Origin: Methanothrix sp.
GTDB lineage: Archaea; Halobacteriota; Methanosarcinia; Methanotrichales; Methanotrichaceae
Direction: 5' to 3'
DNA length: 64,000 nucleotides
Assembly (NCBI GenBank): GCA_029907715.1
Contig: JARYLI010000007.1
Coordinates: forward strand, 1 to 64,000
The translations under genes were made by a program, and so were the position numbers. The notes beneath the pieces are model-generated. The model ran no database searches. It was not told the DNA's origin and saw only the letters and a list, made by a program, of their open reading frames with translations. This document shows, one piece after another, positions 35,760 to 43,572 of the stretch (position 1 is the stretch's first letter; each line of letters opens with the position of its first letter).

Positions 35760-37037
35760 ATGGGTTCCGAGATACCCGGTTCTGTAGAGGTGACCGAGCT
35801 CCTGCTTACGGCAGAGATATACAACAGGTTTGAGAGCCTGACAGAGGACGACCTGCCATCAAAGATAAGAAAGCACTACTTCGACCCGGAGCAGAGGGGA
35901 GTGAAACGCCCCATCTACGTCACCATCTCTGATGTCGAGAAGATCTGCAGCATAGAGGACGTGAGGAGCATCGCGAAGCGCCTCCCCTTCATCGATATAG
36001 AGGAGTTCGGATCCCAGCTGAGGCTGACAGTATTCGATCTCGGTGCCAGATGGTTTGCCAGGGAGGGAATCGAGCGGGTGAGGTCGAACCCCGTGCTCGC
36101 TTACTACTACGAGAGCTATGATCATCTCGATGTCAGCTATGCAGAGGCTAGGCGCTCAAACAAGCCAAGATATGCAGACCGCGAATGGATCGAGGCCAAG
36201 ATCAAGGAGCTTCAGGAGTCGGTACAGGACTCGGAGGATATGCTGAAGCTCGTCCAGATAAGATCGCCTGAGGACATCAGAGAGCGTATCGAGGATCTGG
36301 TGCTGACCGATGAGCAGAGGGGCGAGATATCAAAGATAGAGAAGGCGATAGAACACAGGGAGTACCTTCGCAGGGTCGGCTTGAGGGAGATAGGAAAGAG
36401 CCTCTTCGTCGGCTCTCCCGGCACAGGGAAGACGACGACCGCGAGGGCGATCGCAGAGTGGCTTGGTGTACCGCTCATAGAGGTCAGGCTCTCGATGATC
36501 ACCAGCCAGTACCTGGGCGAGACCTCGAAAAACATCGACAAGGTCTTCGACCTGGCCAAGCGGCTCAGCCCCTGCGTCCTCTTTGTGGATGAGTTCGACT
36601 TCGTGGCGAAGACGAGGACCTCAGATGAGCACGGCGCGATAAAGAGAGCGGTAAACACCCTCCTGAAGGCTATCGATGAGATAAGCCTGGTGGAGGATGG
36701 AGTCCTGTTCATAGCTGCAACAAATCATCCACAGCTTCTGGATTACGCTGCGTGGCGGAGGTTCGATAAGGTTCTGGACTTCCCGCTGCCTGACAAGCTG
36801 ATGCGCCGGAGGATCCTGGAGAAGATACTGTCGAGGATGGAGGCTGAGGTGGATATCGAGGAGATCGCGAGCCTTACCGATGGTTATTCAGGATCAGATC
36901 TGCGCCTGGTTGTCCGTGAGGCGGTGCTGAACGCCCTTCTGGAGGACCGCAAAACCCTCAAGCATATCGATCTCCTGCGCGCAATAGAGGACTTCGAGCA
37001 CAGGATCAGGGAGCACAGAGGTAGAGTGGCTTTATGA
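35760..37037 (+). CDS. AAA family ATPase (FtsH/Cdc48-like ATPase core, methanogen type)
   Basis: 425 residues from ATG 35760 with TGGAG upstream and a TATA box 45 bp before. An N-terminal domain of about 170 residues without known motif (STEVTELLLTAEIYNRF-like start, then RPIYVTISDVEKI) precedes a coiled region (KIKELQESVQDSEDM). The AAA module has Walker A GSPGTGKTTTA (about 218-228), Walker B CVLFVDEFDF (about 271-280), sensor ATNHP (about 320), an arginine-finger segment DYAAWRRFDKVLDFPLP and a C-terminal lid SGSDLRLVVREAV. No protease or second AAA domain, so it may act as an adaptor-type unfoldase. The stop overlaps the next gene by four bases. Confidence 0.85.
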   Translation: MGSEIPGSVEVTELLLTAEIYNRFESLTEDDLPSKIRKHYFDPEQRGVKRPIYVTISDVEKICSIEDVRSIAKRLPFIDIEEFGSQLRLTVFDLGARWFAREGIERVRSNPVLAYYYESYDHLDVSYAEARRSNKPRYADREWIEAKIKELQESVQDSEDMLKLVQIRSPEDIRERIEDLVLTDEQRGEISKIEKAIEHREYLRRVGLREIGKSLFVGSPGTGKTTTARAIAEWLGVPLIEVRLSMITSQYLGETSKNIDKVFDLAKRLSPCVLFVDEFDFVAKTRTSDEHGAIKRAVNTLLKAIDEISLVEDGVLFIAATNHPQLLDYAAWRRFDKVLDFPLPDKLMRRRILEKILSRMEAEVDIEEIASLTDGYSGSDLRLVVREAVLNALLEDRKTLKHIDLLRAIEDFEHRIREHRGRVAL

Positions 37038-37771
37038 GAGTCGTGATGCTGGGAACTGGCGATGCTATAGGCACGCCGAAGATAGGATGCAGGTGTCCCA
37101 CATGCGTCGATGCCCTCAACGGAGGAAGGAGCCGCAGGCTGCGCTTCTCGATACTTCTGGAGAGCGACGAGGGCAGAGTGCTCATCGATACGAGCCCGGA
37201 TCTGAGATGGCAGCTCATCAGGATGGGCATAAGCAAGGTTGACGCAGTCATCTGGACGCATGCGCATTACGATCACTACGCCGGCTTTGGCGACTTTCAC
37301 AGGGTGCAGAACCATGTCCCTGTATACGCAACCCGGAGCACCATGGACTACATAATCAGCTATCTCTACTTCCTGAAGCCGCAGCGGCATGATGTGAAAC
37401 CCATGGAGACCTTCGAGATCGCCGGGATGGAATTCACGCTCTTCGAGGTGAACCATCCGCCGGTCGAGACCATGGGCGTGCTGGTTTCCGCTGGTGGTAA
37501 AAGGGTCGTCATAACAAGCGATACAAGCGACTCGCTATCAGAGGAGAGTCTGGATATCATGAGAGACGCGGATCTCTTCATCGCGGATGCTATAATGCCC
37601 CCCGGATACAAACTGAACAAGCACATGAACGCTGAGGAGGCGATCTCTCTGGCGCGGAGGCTGAACGTGAGACAGACCGTGCTGACGCACCTGAGCCACC
37701 TGTACCCGCCGCATGATGAGGCTGCGAAGAGGTGGCCGCTTGCACACGACATGATGTCCATCGTCCTGTGA
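37034..37771 (+). CDS. Metallo-beta-lactamase fold hydrolase, PhnP-like
   Basis: 245 residues. The family-specific GTGDAIGTPKIGCRCPTC holds the structural zinc cysteines of PhnP-type enzymes, followed by THAHYDHYAGFGD (metal-binding HxHxDH), FEVNHPP, VVITSDTSD and the late histidine HLSHLYPPH. PhnP and relatives open cyclic phosphodiesters (phosphoribosyl 1,2-cyclic phosphate). Here the substrate is unknown and no C-P lyase genes are present. ATG overlaps the AAA stop (ATGA), so the two are probably cotranslated. Confidence 0.88.
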   Translation: MRVVMLGTGDAIGTPKIGCRCPTCVDALNGGRSRRLRFSILLESDEGRVLIDTSPDLRWQLIRMGISKVDAVIWTHAHYDHYAGFGDFHRVQNHVPVYATRSTMDYIISYLYFLKPQRHDVKPMETFEIAGMEFTLFEVNHPPVETMGVLVSAGGKRVVITSDTSDSLSEESLDIMRDADLFIADAIMPPGYKLNKHMNAEEAISLARRLNVRQTVLTHLSHLYPPHDEAAKRWPLAHDMMSIVL

Positions 37772-37926
37772 GAGGTAGATCGCGCTGGCAATCCGGTCGA
37801 TAAATTCAGATACGGTCGGGAGCCGATGACAACGGTATTAGCGCTTTAATGGCTTGCCAATGCACCATCCCAGCAGCATTGTTTGCAAGAGTCTCAGCAG
37901 TTCGCCTGAAAAGTTGGAGAGTAACC

Positions 37927-38616
37927 ATGATAAGCATGCTTCTTGCGGATTCTGAGCTTGAGCTTGTGCCGAGAGAGATCGTGGGGTATCCGGCGGTCCG
38001 GCTCAACGCCAGGAGGAGGAACAAATCGCCTGCGAAGAGTCTTCTGGATGCCAGTCTCCACCACTCCGCGATGCGGTCTCTTCCCATGGGCGATCGCCGC
38101 GGGAGGCCGGATATAGTCCACATCTTCCTTCTTGTGGCTCTGGAATCGGTGCTGAACAGGATGGGTCAGCTCAGGGTCTGCATCCACACAAGGAACAACG
38201 AGATGATAACCATAGACCCCACGACCAGGATACCAAAGAACTATCCCCGGTTTGTGGGCCTGATGGAGAGCCTCTTCGAGGCGGGGAGTGTGCCGGAGAG
38301 GGAGCCGCTCATTGTGATGCAGAGGGGCCGGGATATAGGCGCATGCATACGCGAGATACCACACGAAAAGGTCATCCTACTGTCCCCGAGGGGGAGAATG
38401 GTCAGGCTCAGCGATTACGTGAGGGGATGCGATGGCGCGCTCTTCATACTCGGCGGCTTTCCGAAGGGGGAGTTCATAAGCGATGTCAGCTCTGAAGCGG
38501 ACGAGACGATATCAATCTACGGAGAAAGCCTCCCGGTCTGGACCGTGGCATCTGAGATACTCGTCAACTATGAAAACCACGTCCTGGAGAGATCTGAGCA
38601 GAGCGGTATAAAATAA
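37927..38616 (+). CDS. nep1: rRNA small-subunit pseudouridine N1-methyltransferase Nep1/Emg1
   Basis: 229 residues from ATG 37927 (MISMLLADSELELVP); the frame is open upstream without support. A SPOUT-class methyltransferase that methylates a pseudouridine in helix 35 of 16S rRNA and aids subunit assembly. Typical segments: SLLDASLHHSAM, GRPDIVHIFLLVALESVLN, IHTRNNEMITIDPTTRIPKNYPRF, and the trefoil-knot SAM region FILGGFPKGEF followed by ISIYGESLPVWTVASEILVNYE. Stands alone between the PhnP-like gene and a family A element. Confidence 0.95.
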   Translation: MISMLLADSELELVPREIVGYPAVRLNARRRNKSPAKSLLDASLHHSAMRSLPMGDRRGRPDIVHIFLLVALESVLNRMGQLRVCIHTRNNEMITIDPTTRIPKNYPRFVGLMESLFEAGSVPEREPLIVMQRGRDIGACIREIPHEKVILLSPRGRMVRLSDYVRGCDGALFILGGFPKGEFISDVSSEADETISIYGESLPVWTVASEILVNYENHVLERSEQSGIK

Positions 38617-38647
38617 ATCGCGACCACCGAAATCTGAAAAACGTATG

Positions 38648-38836
38648 CATTGGCCATCGGTTAAGGGTCTTATGTAAATATATTGATCATTAAATTTGAC
38701 GAATTGAGATCTCCCCATGGTGGAGAGTTTGATTCAAATCGACCGCCTGTGGACTCGAGTCCTGATAGCAGTACTTAGGCGAGATAAGACTATTAAGTCA
38801 AATTCTACACATGTCGATCTTAACCGATGACGCATG
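38648..38836 (+). mobile_element. Family A MITE-like element, copy 3 (189 bp)
   Basis: Starts CATTGGCCATCGGTTAAG and ends CTTAACCGATGACGCATG. The flanking 10-bp direct repeat AAAACGTATG is perfect (38638-38647 and 38837-38846). Confidence 0.93.
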
Positions 38837-38898
38837 AAAACGTATGCGGTGTTGGGGCATGCAGCCTTCAGGCAGTTCGAATGCAGGCAGATCCCATG

Positions 38899-39165
38899 CT
38901 AATCCTGCTCAGAGGCCTCCTTCAGAACATCATGCACCCTCTTCAGATCCTCGAGCAGCTTGACGCCCTTTTCGGTCGTTTTGTATGTCACAGTTGAGCC
39001 CTGCGAGATCTCAATAAGGCCACGGGCGATCAGAAGATCCAGGTACGGGTTGACTGTCTTGAAGTTCAGGTTCACCTGGTAGACTATAGCGGTCTTCGTG
39101 GCACCGCCAATGCATTTCTGAAGTATCTCAGATATTATGCTCAGCTTGTCTCTCTTCAGCACCAT
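38899..39165 (-). CDS. Small winged-helix regulator (HTH_45 / Sso10a-like)
   Basis: 88 residues. MVLKRDKLSIISEILQKC opens the domain, followed by GATKTAIVYQVNLNFKTVNPYLDLLIARGLI (helix-turn-helix) and a beta wing with YKTTEKGVKLLEDL. The C-terminal helix (KRVHDVLKEA) is probably for dimerisation. This short archaeal family binds DNA; targets are unknown. No operon partner. The upstream spacer is AT-rich. Confidence 0.88.
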   Translation of the reverse strand: MVLKRDKLSIISEILQKCIGGATKTAIVYQVNLNFKTVNPYLDLLIARGLIEISQGSTVTYKTTEKGVKLLEDLKRVHDVLKEASEQD

Positions 39166-39633
39166 CTTCTCATGTCCGGATATGCGATCAATTTAACAAT
39201 ATCCTAAATGTCTCACTCATCTCTCGCAGACATTATATAAAGATTTTATCGCAAATCAGGGCCCTGCTCAGCCTGAAAGTCTCGACTTTGTACACCAAAC
39301 GCTCTTATGTACTCATCAACTTGGATATCAGACGGCTCAGAGCGAATGTCAGATGTTCTGGGGCTCGACGGCTATCTATGTTATGCGCAACCCTTTTATT
39401 CTTTGCTCTTGAGTCAACCTCGCTGTCAATCAGAAGACAACCCGAAGATACTTTGAGCCATCACTACCCCAGATGGTGGGTGAATCTGCATTGCGGGTTC
39501 TTTAGATGGGAAGAGGAAAATCCAAAAAACATGCGAGGAGCCGGATGGCAGCGATCCCCCAGCAGGATGTAAAAGCAGGATGCTCCTCCATTCGGTGGGT
39601 CACAGTCGATGTTCTTTGCGGAGGGCAGGCAGA
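39166..39633 (+). other. Spacer upstream of the phosphorylase gene, with a family B remnant
   Basis: TATATAAAGATTTTAT at about 39233 and CTTTTATTC at about 39392 are possible plus-strand promoter elements. 39300-39344 is a 45-bp remnant of a family B repeat in which both ends (CGCTCTTATG...CAACTTGG and CAGACGGCTCAGAGCG) are joined with the middle lost. No gene seen. Confidence 0.45.
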
Positions 39634-41781
39634 GTGATAGACAGATTTCCAGAGGTACCGGCGAGGATTGAGGGGCTGAGGGAGCTGGCATGCAACCTCT
39701 GGTGGTCATGGCACCATCAGGCCAGGGATCTATTTAACATGCTGAATCCCGCTGCATGGCAGCTCAGCGTTCACAATCCTGTGAAGCTTCTCCACGAGAT
39801 CGATAGATCTGTGTTAGAGAGAGCGGCTGAGAATGAGCATTTCCTGAGACATTACGATGCGGTCATCTCAAGGTTCAGGTCCGAGATGAGGGCAAAGGGT
39901 GGATGGTTCCCATCCCACATCAGAAACCCGATGAACTTGCCAATCGCATACTTCTCAGCTGAGTATGGCCTACACCACTCGATGCCGTTCTACGCCGGCG
40001 GCCTGGGATTCCTGGCTGGCGATTACCTCAAGGAGTGCAGCGATCTCAGGCTTCCCGTCATCGGTGTGGGCTTCATGTACCCCGGTGGGTACCTCAGGCA
40101 GAGGCTGTCTCCAGATGGCTGGCAGCTGAGCGAGAGCGAGATCCTGGACAAGAGCCACGCGCCGATATCCCAGGTGCTCGATGAAAATGGCAAACCACTG
40201 CTCGTGAGGGTCCCGGTGATAGAGCCTCCGATATATGTGGGGGTTTGGAAGCTCAGGATCGGCAGGATCCCGCTGTACCTCCTGGACACAGACGTCGAGG
40301 CGAACGACCCATGGAACCGGGGGATATCATCACGCCTCTACATCGGAGATGCTGAGCAGAGGCTGAGGCAGGAGATAGTGCTGGGCATTGGCGGCATGAG
40401 CGTGCTTGAGAGCATGGGCATAGATAATCTGGTCCTGCATCTCAACGAAGGCCACCCTGCATTCGCGGTCCTGGAGAGGCTCAGGCACCTCACAGGAAAG
40501 GGAATGAGCTGCAGTGACGCCATCGATTACATCAGGAGAACGACCGTGTTCACAACGCACACTCCCGTTCCGGCGGGCCATGATATATTCCCGTTCCATC
40601 TCATGGAGAAGTACTTCAACTCGTATCTGCCCTCGATCGGACTCACTCGCGATCAGTTCTTCAGGCTGGGCATAGATCCGGCAAACCCGCAGGCCGGGTT
40701 CAACATGACCGCATTCGCGATGCGGATGTCCCTGTACAGGAACTGCGTCAGCAGGAGGCATCTGGAGGTCACCGAGTCGATGTGGCGGCATCTGATCTCC
40801 GAGCTAAAATCGAACGGCATAGTCATCGATTATGTCACCAATGGCGTGCACATACTCACCTGGCTCGATCGCGGCATGGAGGATCTCTTCAACAGGTATC
40901 TTGGACTCGGATGGCTGGAGGAGCACGACGATCCCTCCATATGGGAGCTTGTGGACGATATACCCGACAGAGAGCTCTGGATGGCGCATCGGATGGCCAA
41001 GATGAGATTGATAACAACGATAAGGGAGCGCGCGAGGCTCAGGTGGTCCATGGACAACGCGGATCCGAGGATAATAGTCGCGTCTGGTGTGCTTTTTGAC
41101 CCATCTGTCTTCACAATAGGCTTCGCGCGGAGGTTTGCCACATACAAGAGGGCCACGCTGATACTCCAGGACCTGAATCGCCTCAGGGGCATATTGAACA
41201 ACGAGGACATGCCTGTTCAGATAGTATTCGCAGGCAAGGCGCATCCTGCGGATGACACAGCCAAGCAGATCATCCAGAAAGTCTACAACATAGCGAAGGA
41301 TCCGAGCTTCGGGGGGAGGATAGCGTTCGTCGAGGACTATGATGAGCAGCTCGCTCAGTACATGGTCCATGGTGTCGACCTGTGGCTGAACACGCCGCAG
41401 CCGCCGCTCGAGGCATCCGGCACCAGCGGCATGAAGGCGATGGTCAACGGCGTGCCACAGCTCAGCGTTCTGGATGGATGGTGGATAGAGGGATACAACG
41501 GCAGAAATGGCTGGGCATTCGAGGGCGCAGAGGGCGCTGATCGGGATATCAGGGATGCGCACAGCCTGTACGATCTTCTGGAGAACGATATCGTGCCCCT
41601 GTTCTACAGGGTGGAGAACAACGATGGGGTGCCGCATGGCTGGGTCAGGGTCATGAAGGAGGCGATAAAGAGCACCGCGCCCAGGTTCTCCTCGAGGAGG
41701 ATGGTGAAGGAGTACACTAGCAAGTTCTACGTGAACGCCCTGGATGCAGCCAGCAGCTTCAGCACGAGCGAGACACGATGA
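39634..41781 (+). CDS. glgP: Alpha-glucan phosphorylase (GT35)
   Basis: 715 residues from GTG 39634, with GGAGGGCAGG upstream; the frame is open earlier without support. It releases glucose 1-phosphate from glycogen-like glucans using pyridoxal phosphate. The PLP-lysine segment is [19 protein letters not shown] near the C terminus. The N-terminal [20 protein letters not shown] and [29 protein letters not shown] are typical of the shorter bacterial/archaeal type of phosphorylase. [14 protein letters not shown] and [14 protein letters not shown] also fit. With the ADP-dependent kinase at 52807 it suggests use of stored glucan (inference). Confidence 0.95.
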   Translation: MIDRFPEVPARIEGLRELACNLWWSWHHQARDLFNMLNPAAWQLSVHNPVKLLHEIDRSVLERAAENEHFLRHYDAVISRFRSEMRAKGGWFPSHIRNPMNLPIAYFSAEYGLHHSMPFYAGGLGFLAGDYLKECSDLRLPVIGVGFMYPGGYLRQRLSPDGWQLSESEILDKSHAPISQVLDENGKPLLVRVPVIEPPIYVGVWKLRIGRIPLYLLDTDVEANDPWNRGISSRLYIGDAEQRLRQEIVLGIGGMSVLESMGIDNLVLHLNEGHPAFAVLERLRHLTGKGMSCSDAIDYIRRTTVFTTHTPVPAGHDIFPFHLMEKYFNSYLPSIGLTRDQFFRLGIDPANPQAGFNMTAFAMRMSLYRNCVSRRHLEVTESMWRHLISELKSNGIVIDYVTNGVHILTWLDRGMEDLFNRYLGLGWLEEHDDPSIWELVDDIPDRELWMAHRMAKMRLITTIRERARLRWSMDNADPRIIVASGVLFDPSVFTIGFARRFATYKRATLILQDLNRLRGILNNEDMPVQIVFAGKAHPADDTAKQIIQKVYNIAKDPSFGGRIAFVEDYDEQLAQYMVHGVDLWLNTPQPPLEASGTSGMKAMVNGVPQLSVLDGWWIEGYNGRNGWAFEGAEGADRDIRDAHSLYDLLENDIVPLFYRVENNDGVPHGWVRVMKEAIKSTAPRFSSRRMVKEYTSKFYVNALDAASSFSTSETR

Positions 41782-41834
41782 CTGCGAAACTGCCTGTTCA
41801 GAGATGCACAGAGGTGCTATCTCACCCTGCGATT

Positions 41835-41990
41835 CGTTCTCATGCATTCAGCAACTTGGAGGCCATGAAGGCCGGTTGCTGAGTGCACCCATTCGCTCGC
41901 CAGGCCTTCGACGCAGTCGAAGATAAGTCGAAACGGGCGCATAGCATGATTGGTGCCTCTTCGAGCAAGTCATCAGATGGTTATGAGCGG
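41835..41990 (+). repeat. Family B repeat, copy 2 (156 bp)
   Basis: Uninterrupted copy: CGTTCTCATGCATTCAGCAACTTGG at the left and CAAGTCATCAGATGGTTATGAGCGG at the right, inverted with each other. An inner inverted repeat TTCAGCAAC/GTTGCTGAG forms a hairpin near the left end. A family A element begins five bases after its right end. Confidence 0.85.
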
Positions 41991-41994
41991 GATA

Positions 41995-42183
41995 CATTGG
42001 TCATCGGTTAAGGATTTTATGTAAATATATTGATCATGAAATTTGACAGATTGAGATCGCGCCAGATCGGTGAGTTTGATTCAAATCGACCGCCTGTGGA
42101 CTTGAGTCCTGATAGCAGTACTGAGGCGAGATAAGACTATTAAGTCCAACTCTACACATGTCGATCTTAACCGATGACGCATG
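41995..42183 (+). mobile_element. Family A MITE-like element, copy 4 (189 bp)
   Basis: Starts CATTGGTCATCGGTTAAG and ends CTTAACCGATGACGCATG. Flanks GAGCGGGATA (41985-41994) and GAGCGAGATA (42184-42193) match at 9 of 10 positions. The left target copy includes the terminus of family B copy 2, so A inserted into the end of B. Confidence 0.92.
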
Positions 42184-42223
42184 GAGCGAGATATGAGCGC
42201 CTGTGATTTAACGCACGCTGCTG

Positions 42224-43174
42224 TCAGGGAAGCTCGATCGTCCCGACTATCCTCAGCTTTCCTCCCTCCGGGTATGTCATGAGTGCCCTGTCCCCTGGAA
42301 GATGCACGAGAGGTTTGTCCAGGGAGAGTGTCAGATCAGGGCTCCGCGGATCGCCGGAGGTCGATTCGATTCTCGCAGGCACGTACTGCATCCAGTGCCC
42401 CAGGTGAAGCACCATCCCCTCTCTCAGGGGAGACTGCCAGTACCTCACGAGCTCTGCTTCCGATCTGAGGCTGGTGGAGGTTTTCACAGCATCGTTCGTG
42501 GTCAGAACCGTTCCCCGATCGAGCTCCGAGACCTCTATGCCCTTAAGCGCAAGACCTGCCCGCTCCCCCGTGCTCGCGCTCTCGAAATCCTCGTCGTGCT
42601 TCTGTATGGATCTCACCTGGGCATTCTTACCCTCAGGCAGAACCCGAAGGATATCGTGCTTTCTGATGGTTCCCTCTGCAACATTCCCCAGGACGACTGT
42701 CCCGACTCCCCGAACGTTGAAGAAGTGATCGACAGGTAGCGTCCCGGATGCGCTTTCCTCATGCACCACAGCATCAGCATCTTCAAGAAGACGCTCGCGT
42801 ATCTCTATGGGATTGTCATCAATCACAGAATACCTCTCGACAGCAGTGGAGCGGACAAGAGGCGCGATTTGCTCCTCTGATATGTAGTTTTTGAGCACAA
42901 TACAGCCATCGCGAATGCCCATGCAGTCCAGGGCGATAACTGCCTCCCCAAAGAGCTGGTCAATCTTCTCCACAACTAGGATGGCCCTGCGAGCCATTGA
43001 CAGGGCATAGAAGAGCGGCGCAAGTCGGTCAGGATACCTGGTGGGCTCGACGAAGGTCACAGTCGTCTCGCCTCTCTTGAGGTTGTAAAATGTGATATCG
43101 CTTGCTGTACCCCTCTTTCCCAGATCCTTCGAGAACTCTGCTTTACCGAGCACCGCCACATTGAGGTTTGGCAT
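42224..43174 (-). CDS. Archaeal SelB-like elongation-factor paralog (aSelBL) with degenerate GTPase domain
   Basis: 316 residues from ATG 43174 (MPNLNVAVLGKAEFSK); the frame is open to 43237. The N-terminal domain follows the EF-Tu/SelB layout but lacks the P-loop GxxxxGK[ST] (VAVLGKAEFSKDLGKRG) and has no NKxD. Domain 2 is well conserved (HFFNVRGVGTVVLGNVAEGTIRKHDILRVLP and GERAGLALKGIEVSELDRGTVL) and domain 3 follows (VLHLGHWMQYVPARIES). Archaeal SelB-like proteins with degenerate GTPase sites are described across archaea; their role is unknown. A TATA-like CCTATAACTC lies about 25-30 bp upstream, suggesting a leaderless mRNA. Confidence 0.82.
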   Translation of the reverse strand: MPNLNVAVLGKAEFSKDLGKRGTASDITFYNLKRGETTVTFVEPTRYPDRLAPLFYALSMARRAILVVEKIDQLFGEAVIALDCMGIRDGCIVLKNYISEEQIAPLVRSTAVERYSVIDDNPIEIRERLLEDADAVVHEESASGTLPVDHFFNVRGVGTVVLGNVAEGTIRKHDILRVLPEGKNAQVRSIQKHDEDFESASTGERAGLALKGIEVSELDRGTVLTTNDAVKTSTSLRSEAELVRYWQSPLREGMVLHLGHWMQYVPARIESTSGDPRSPDLTLSLDKPLVHLPGDRALMTYPEGGKLRIVGTIELP

Positions 43175-43572
43175 GGGCTGAATGGAATTCAGACCGGAGT
43201 TATAGGCCTTGCGGTTGCCTTCGACTGCCAGGGCCAATGGTCGTCCACTTTATGCACCAAGCGCGCCAGGCGACGCATCCGTATCAATGAAGCTGTCGTC
43301 AAACCGCAACAGCAACCGGCGCGCAGGTGCCGTGCCCCCGGGAACCCATCCGACCATCAAGGGCCATGTTCCGAGGCTGGATCAGTGCTGTTTGGCTGCT
43401 CTTGTCCGTTGCTCGTTCACAAATACATTGGTCTGGCCATGCGCTCCCCGCGAATGGTTGCTTCCAGCATCCAGGCTGCATGGCCTCCACGCTGCCAACC
43501 ACATGAGAGCGATTCAGACAAATCCGGAAGAAGACTTCGATGCGGAGTGCCGGATCAAAACTGTATATCCTG
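43175..43572. other. Spacer between the SelB-like gene and polB 3' end
   Basis: About 400 bp with no gene I can support. It includes the promoter of the SelB-like gene at about 43195-43207. The short open frames have no ribosome sites or recognisable proteins. Confidence 0.4.

Noticed and set aside
40804-41847. Long minus-strand ORF opposite glgP
   Set aside because: Shadow frame; the plus-strand phosphorylase is unambiguous.
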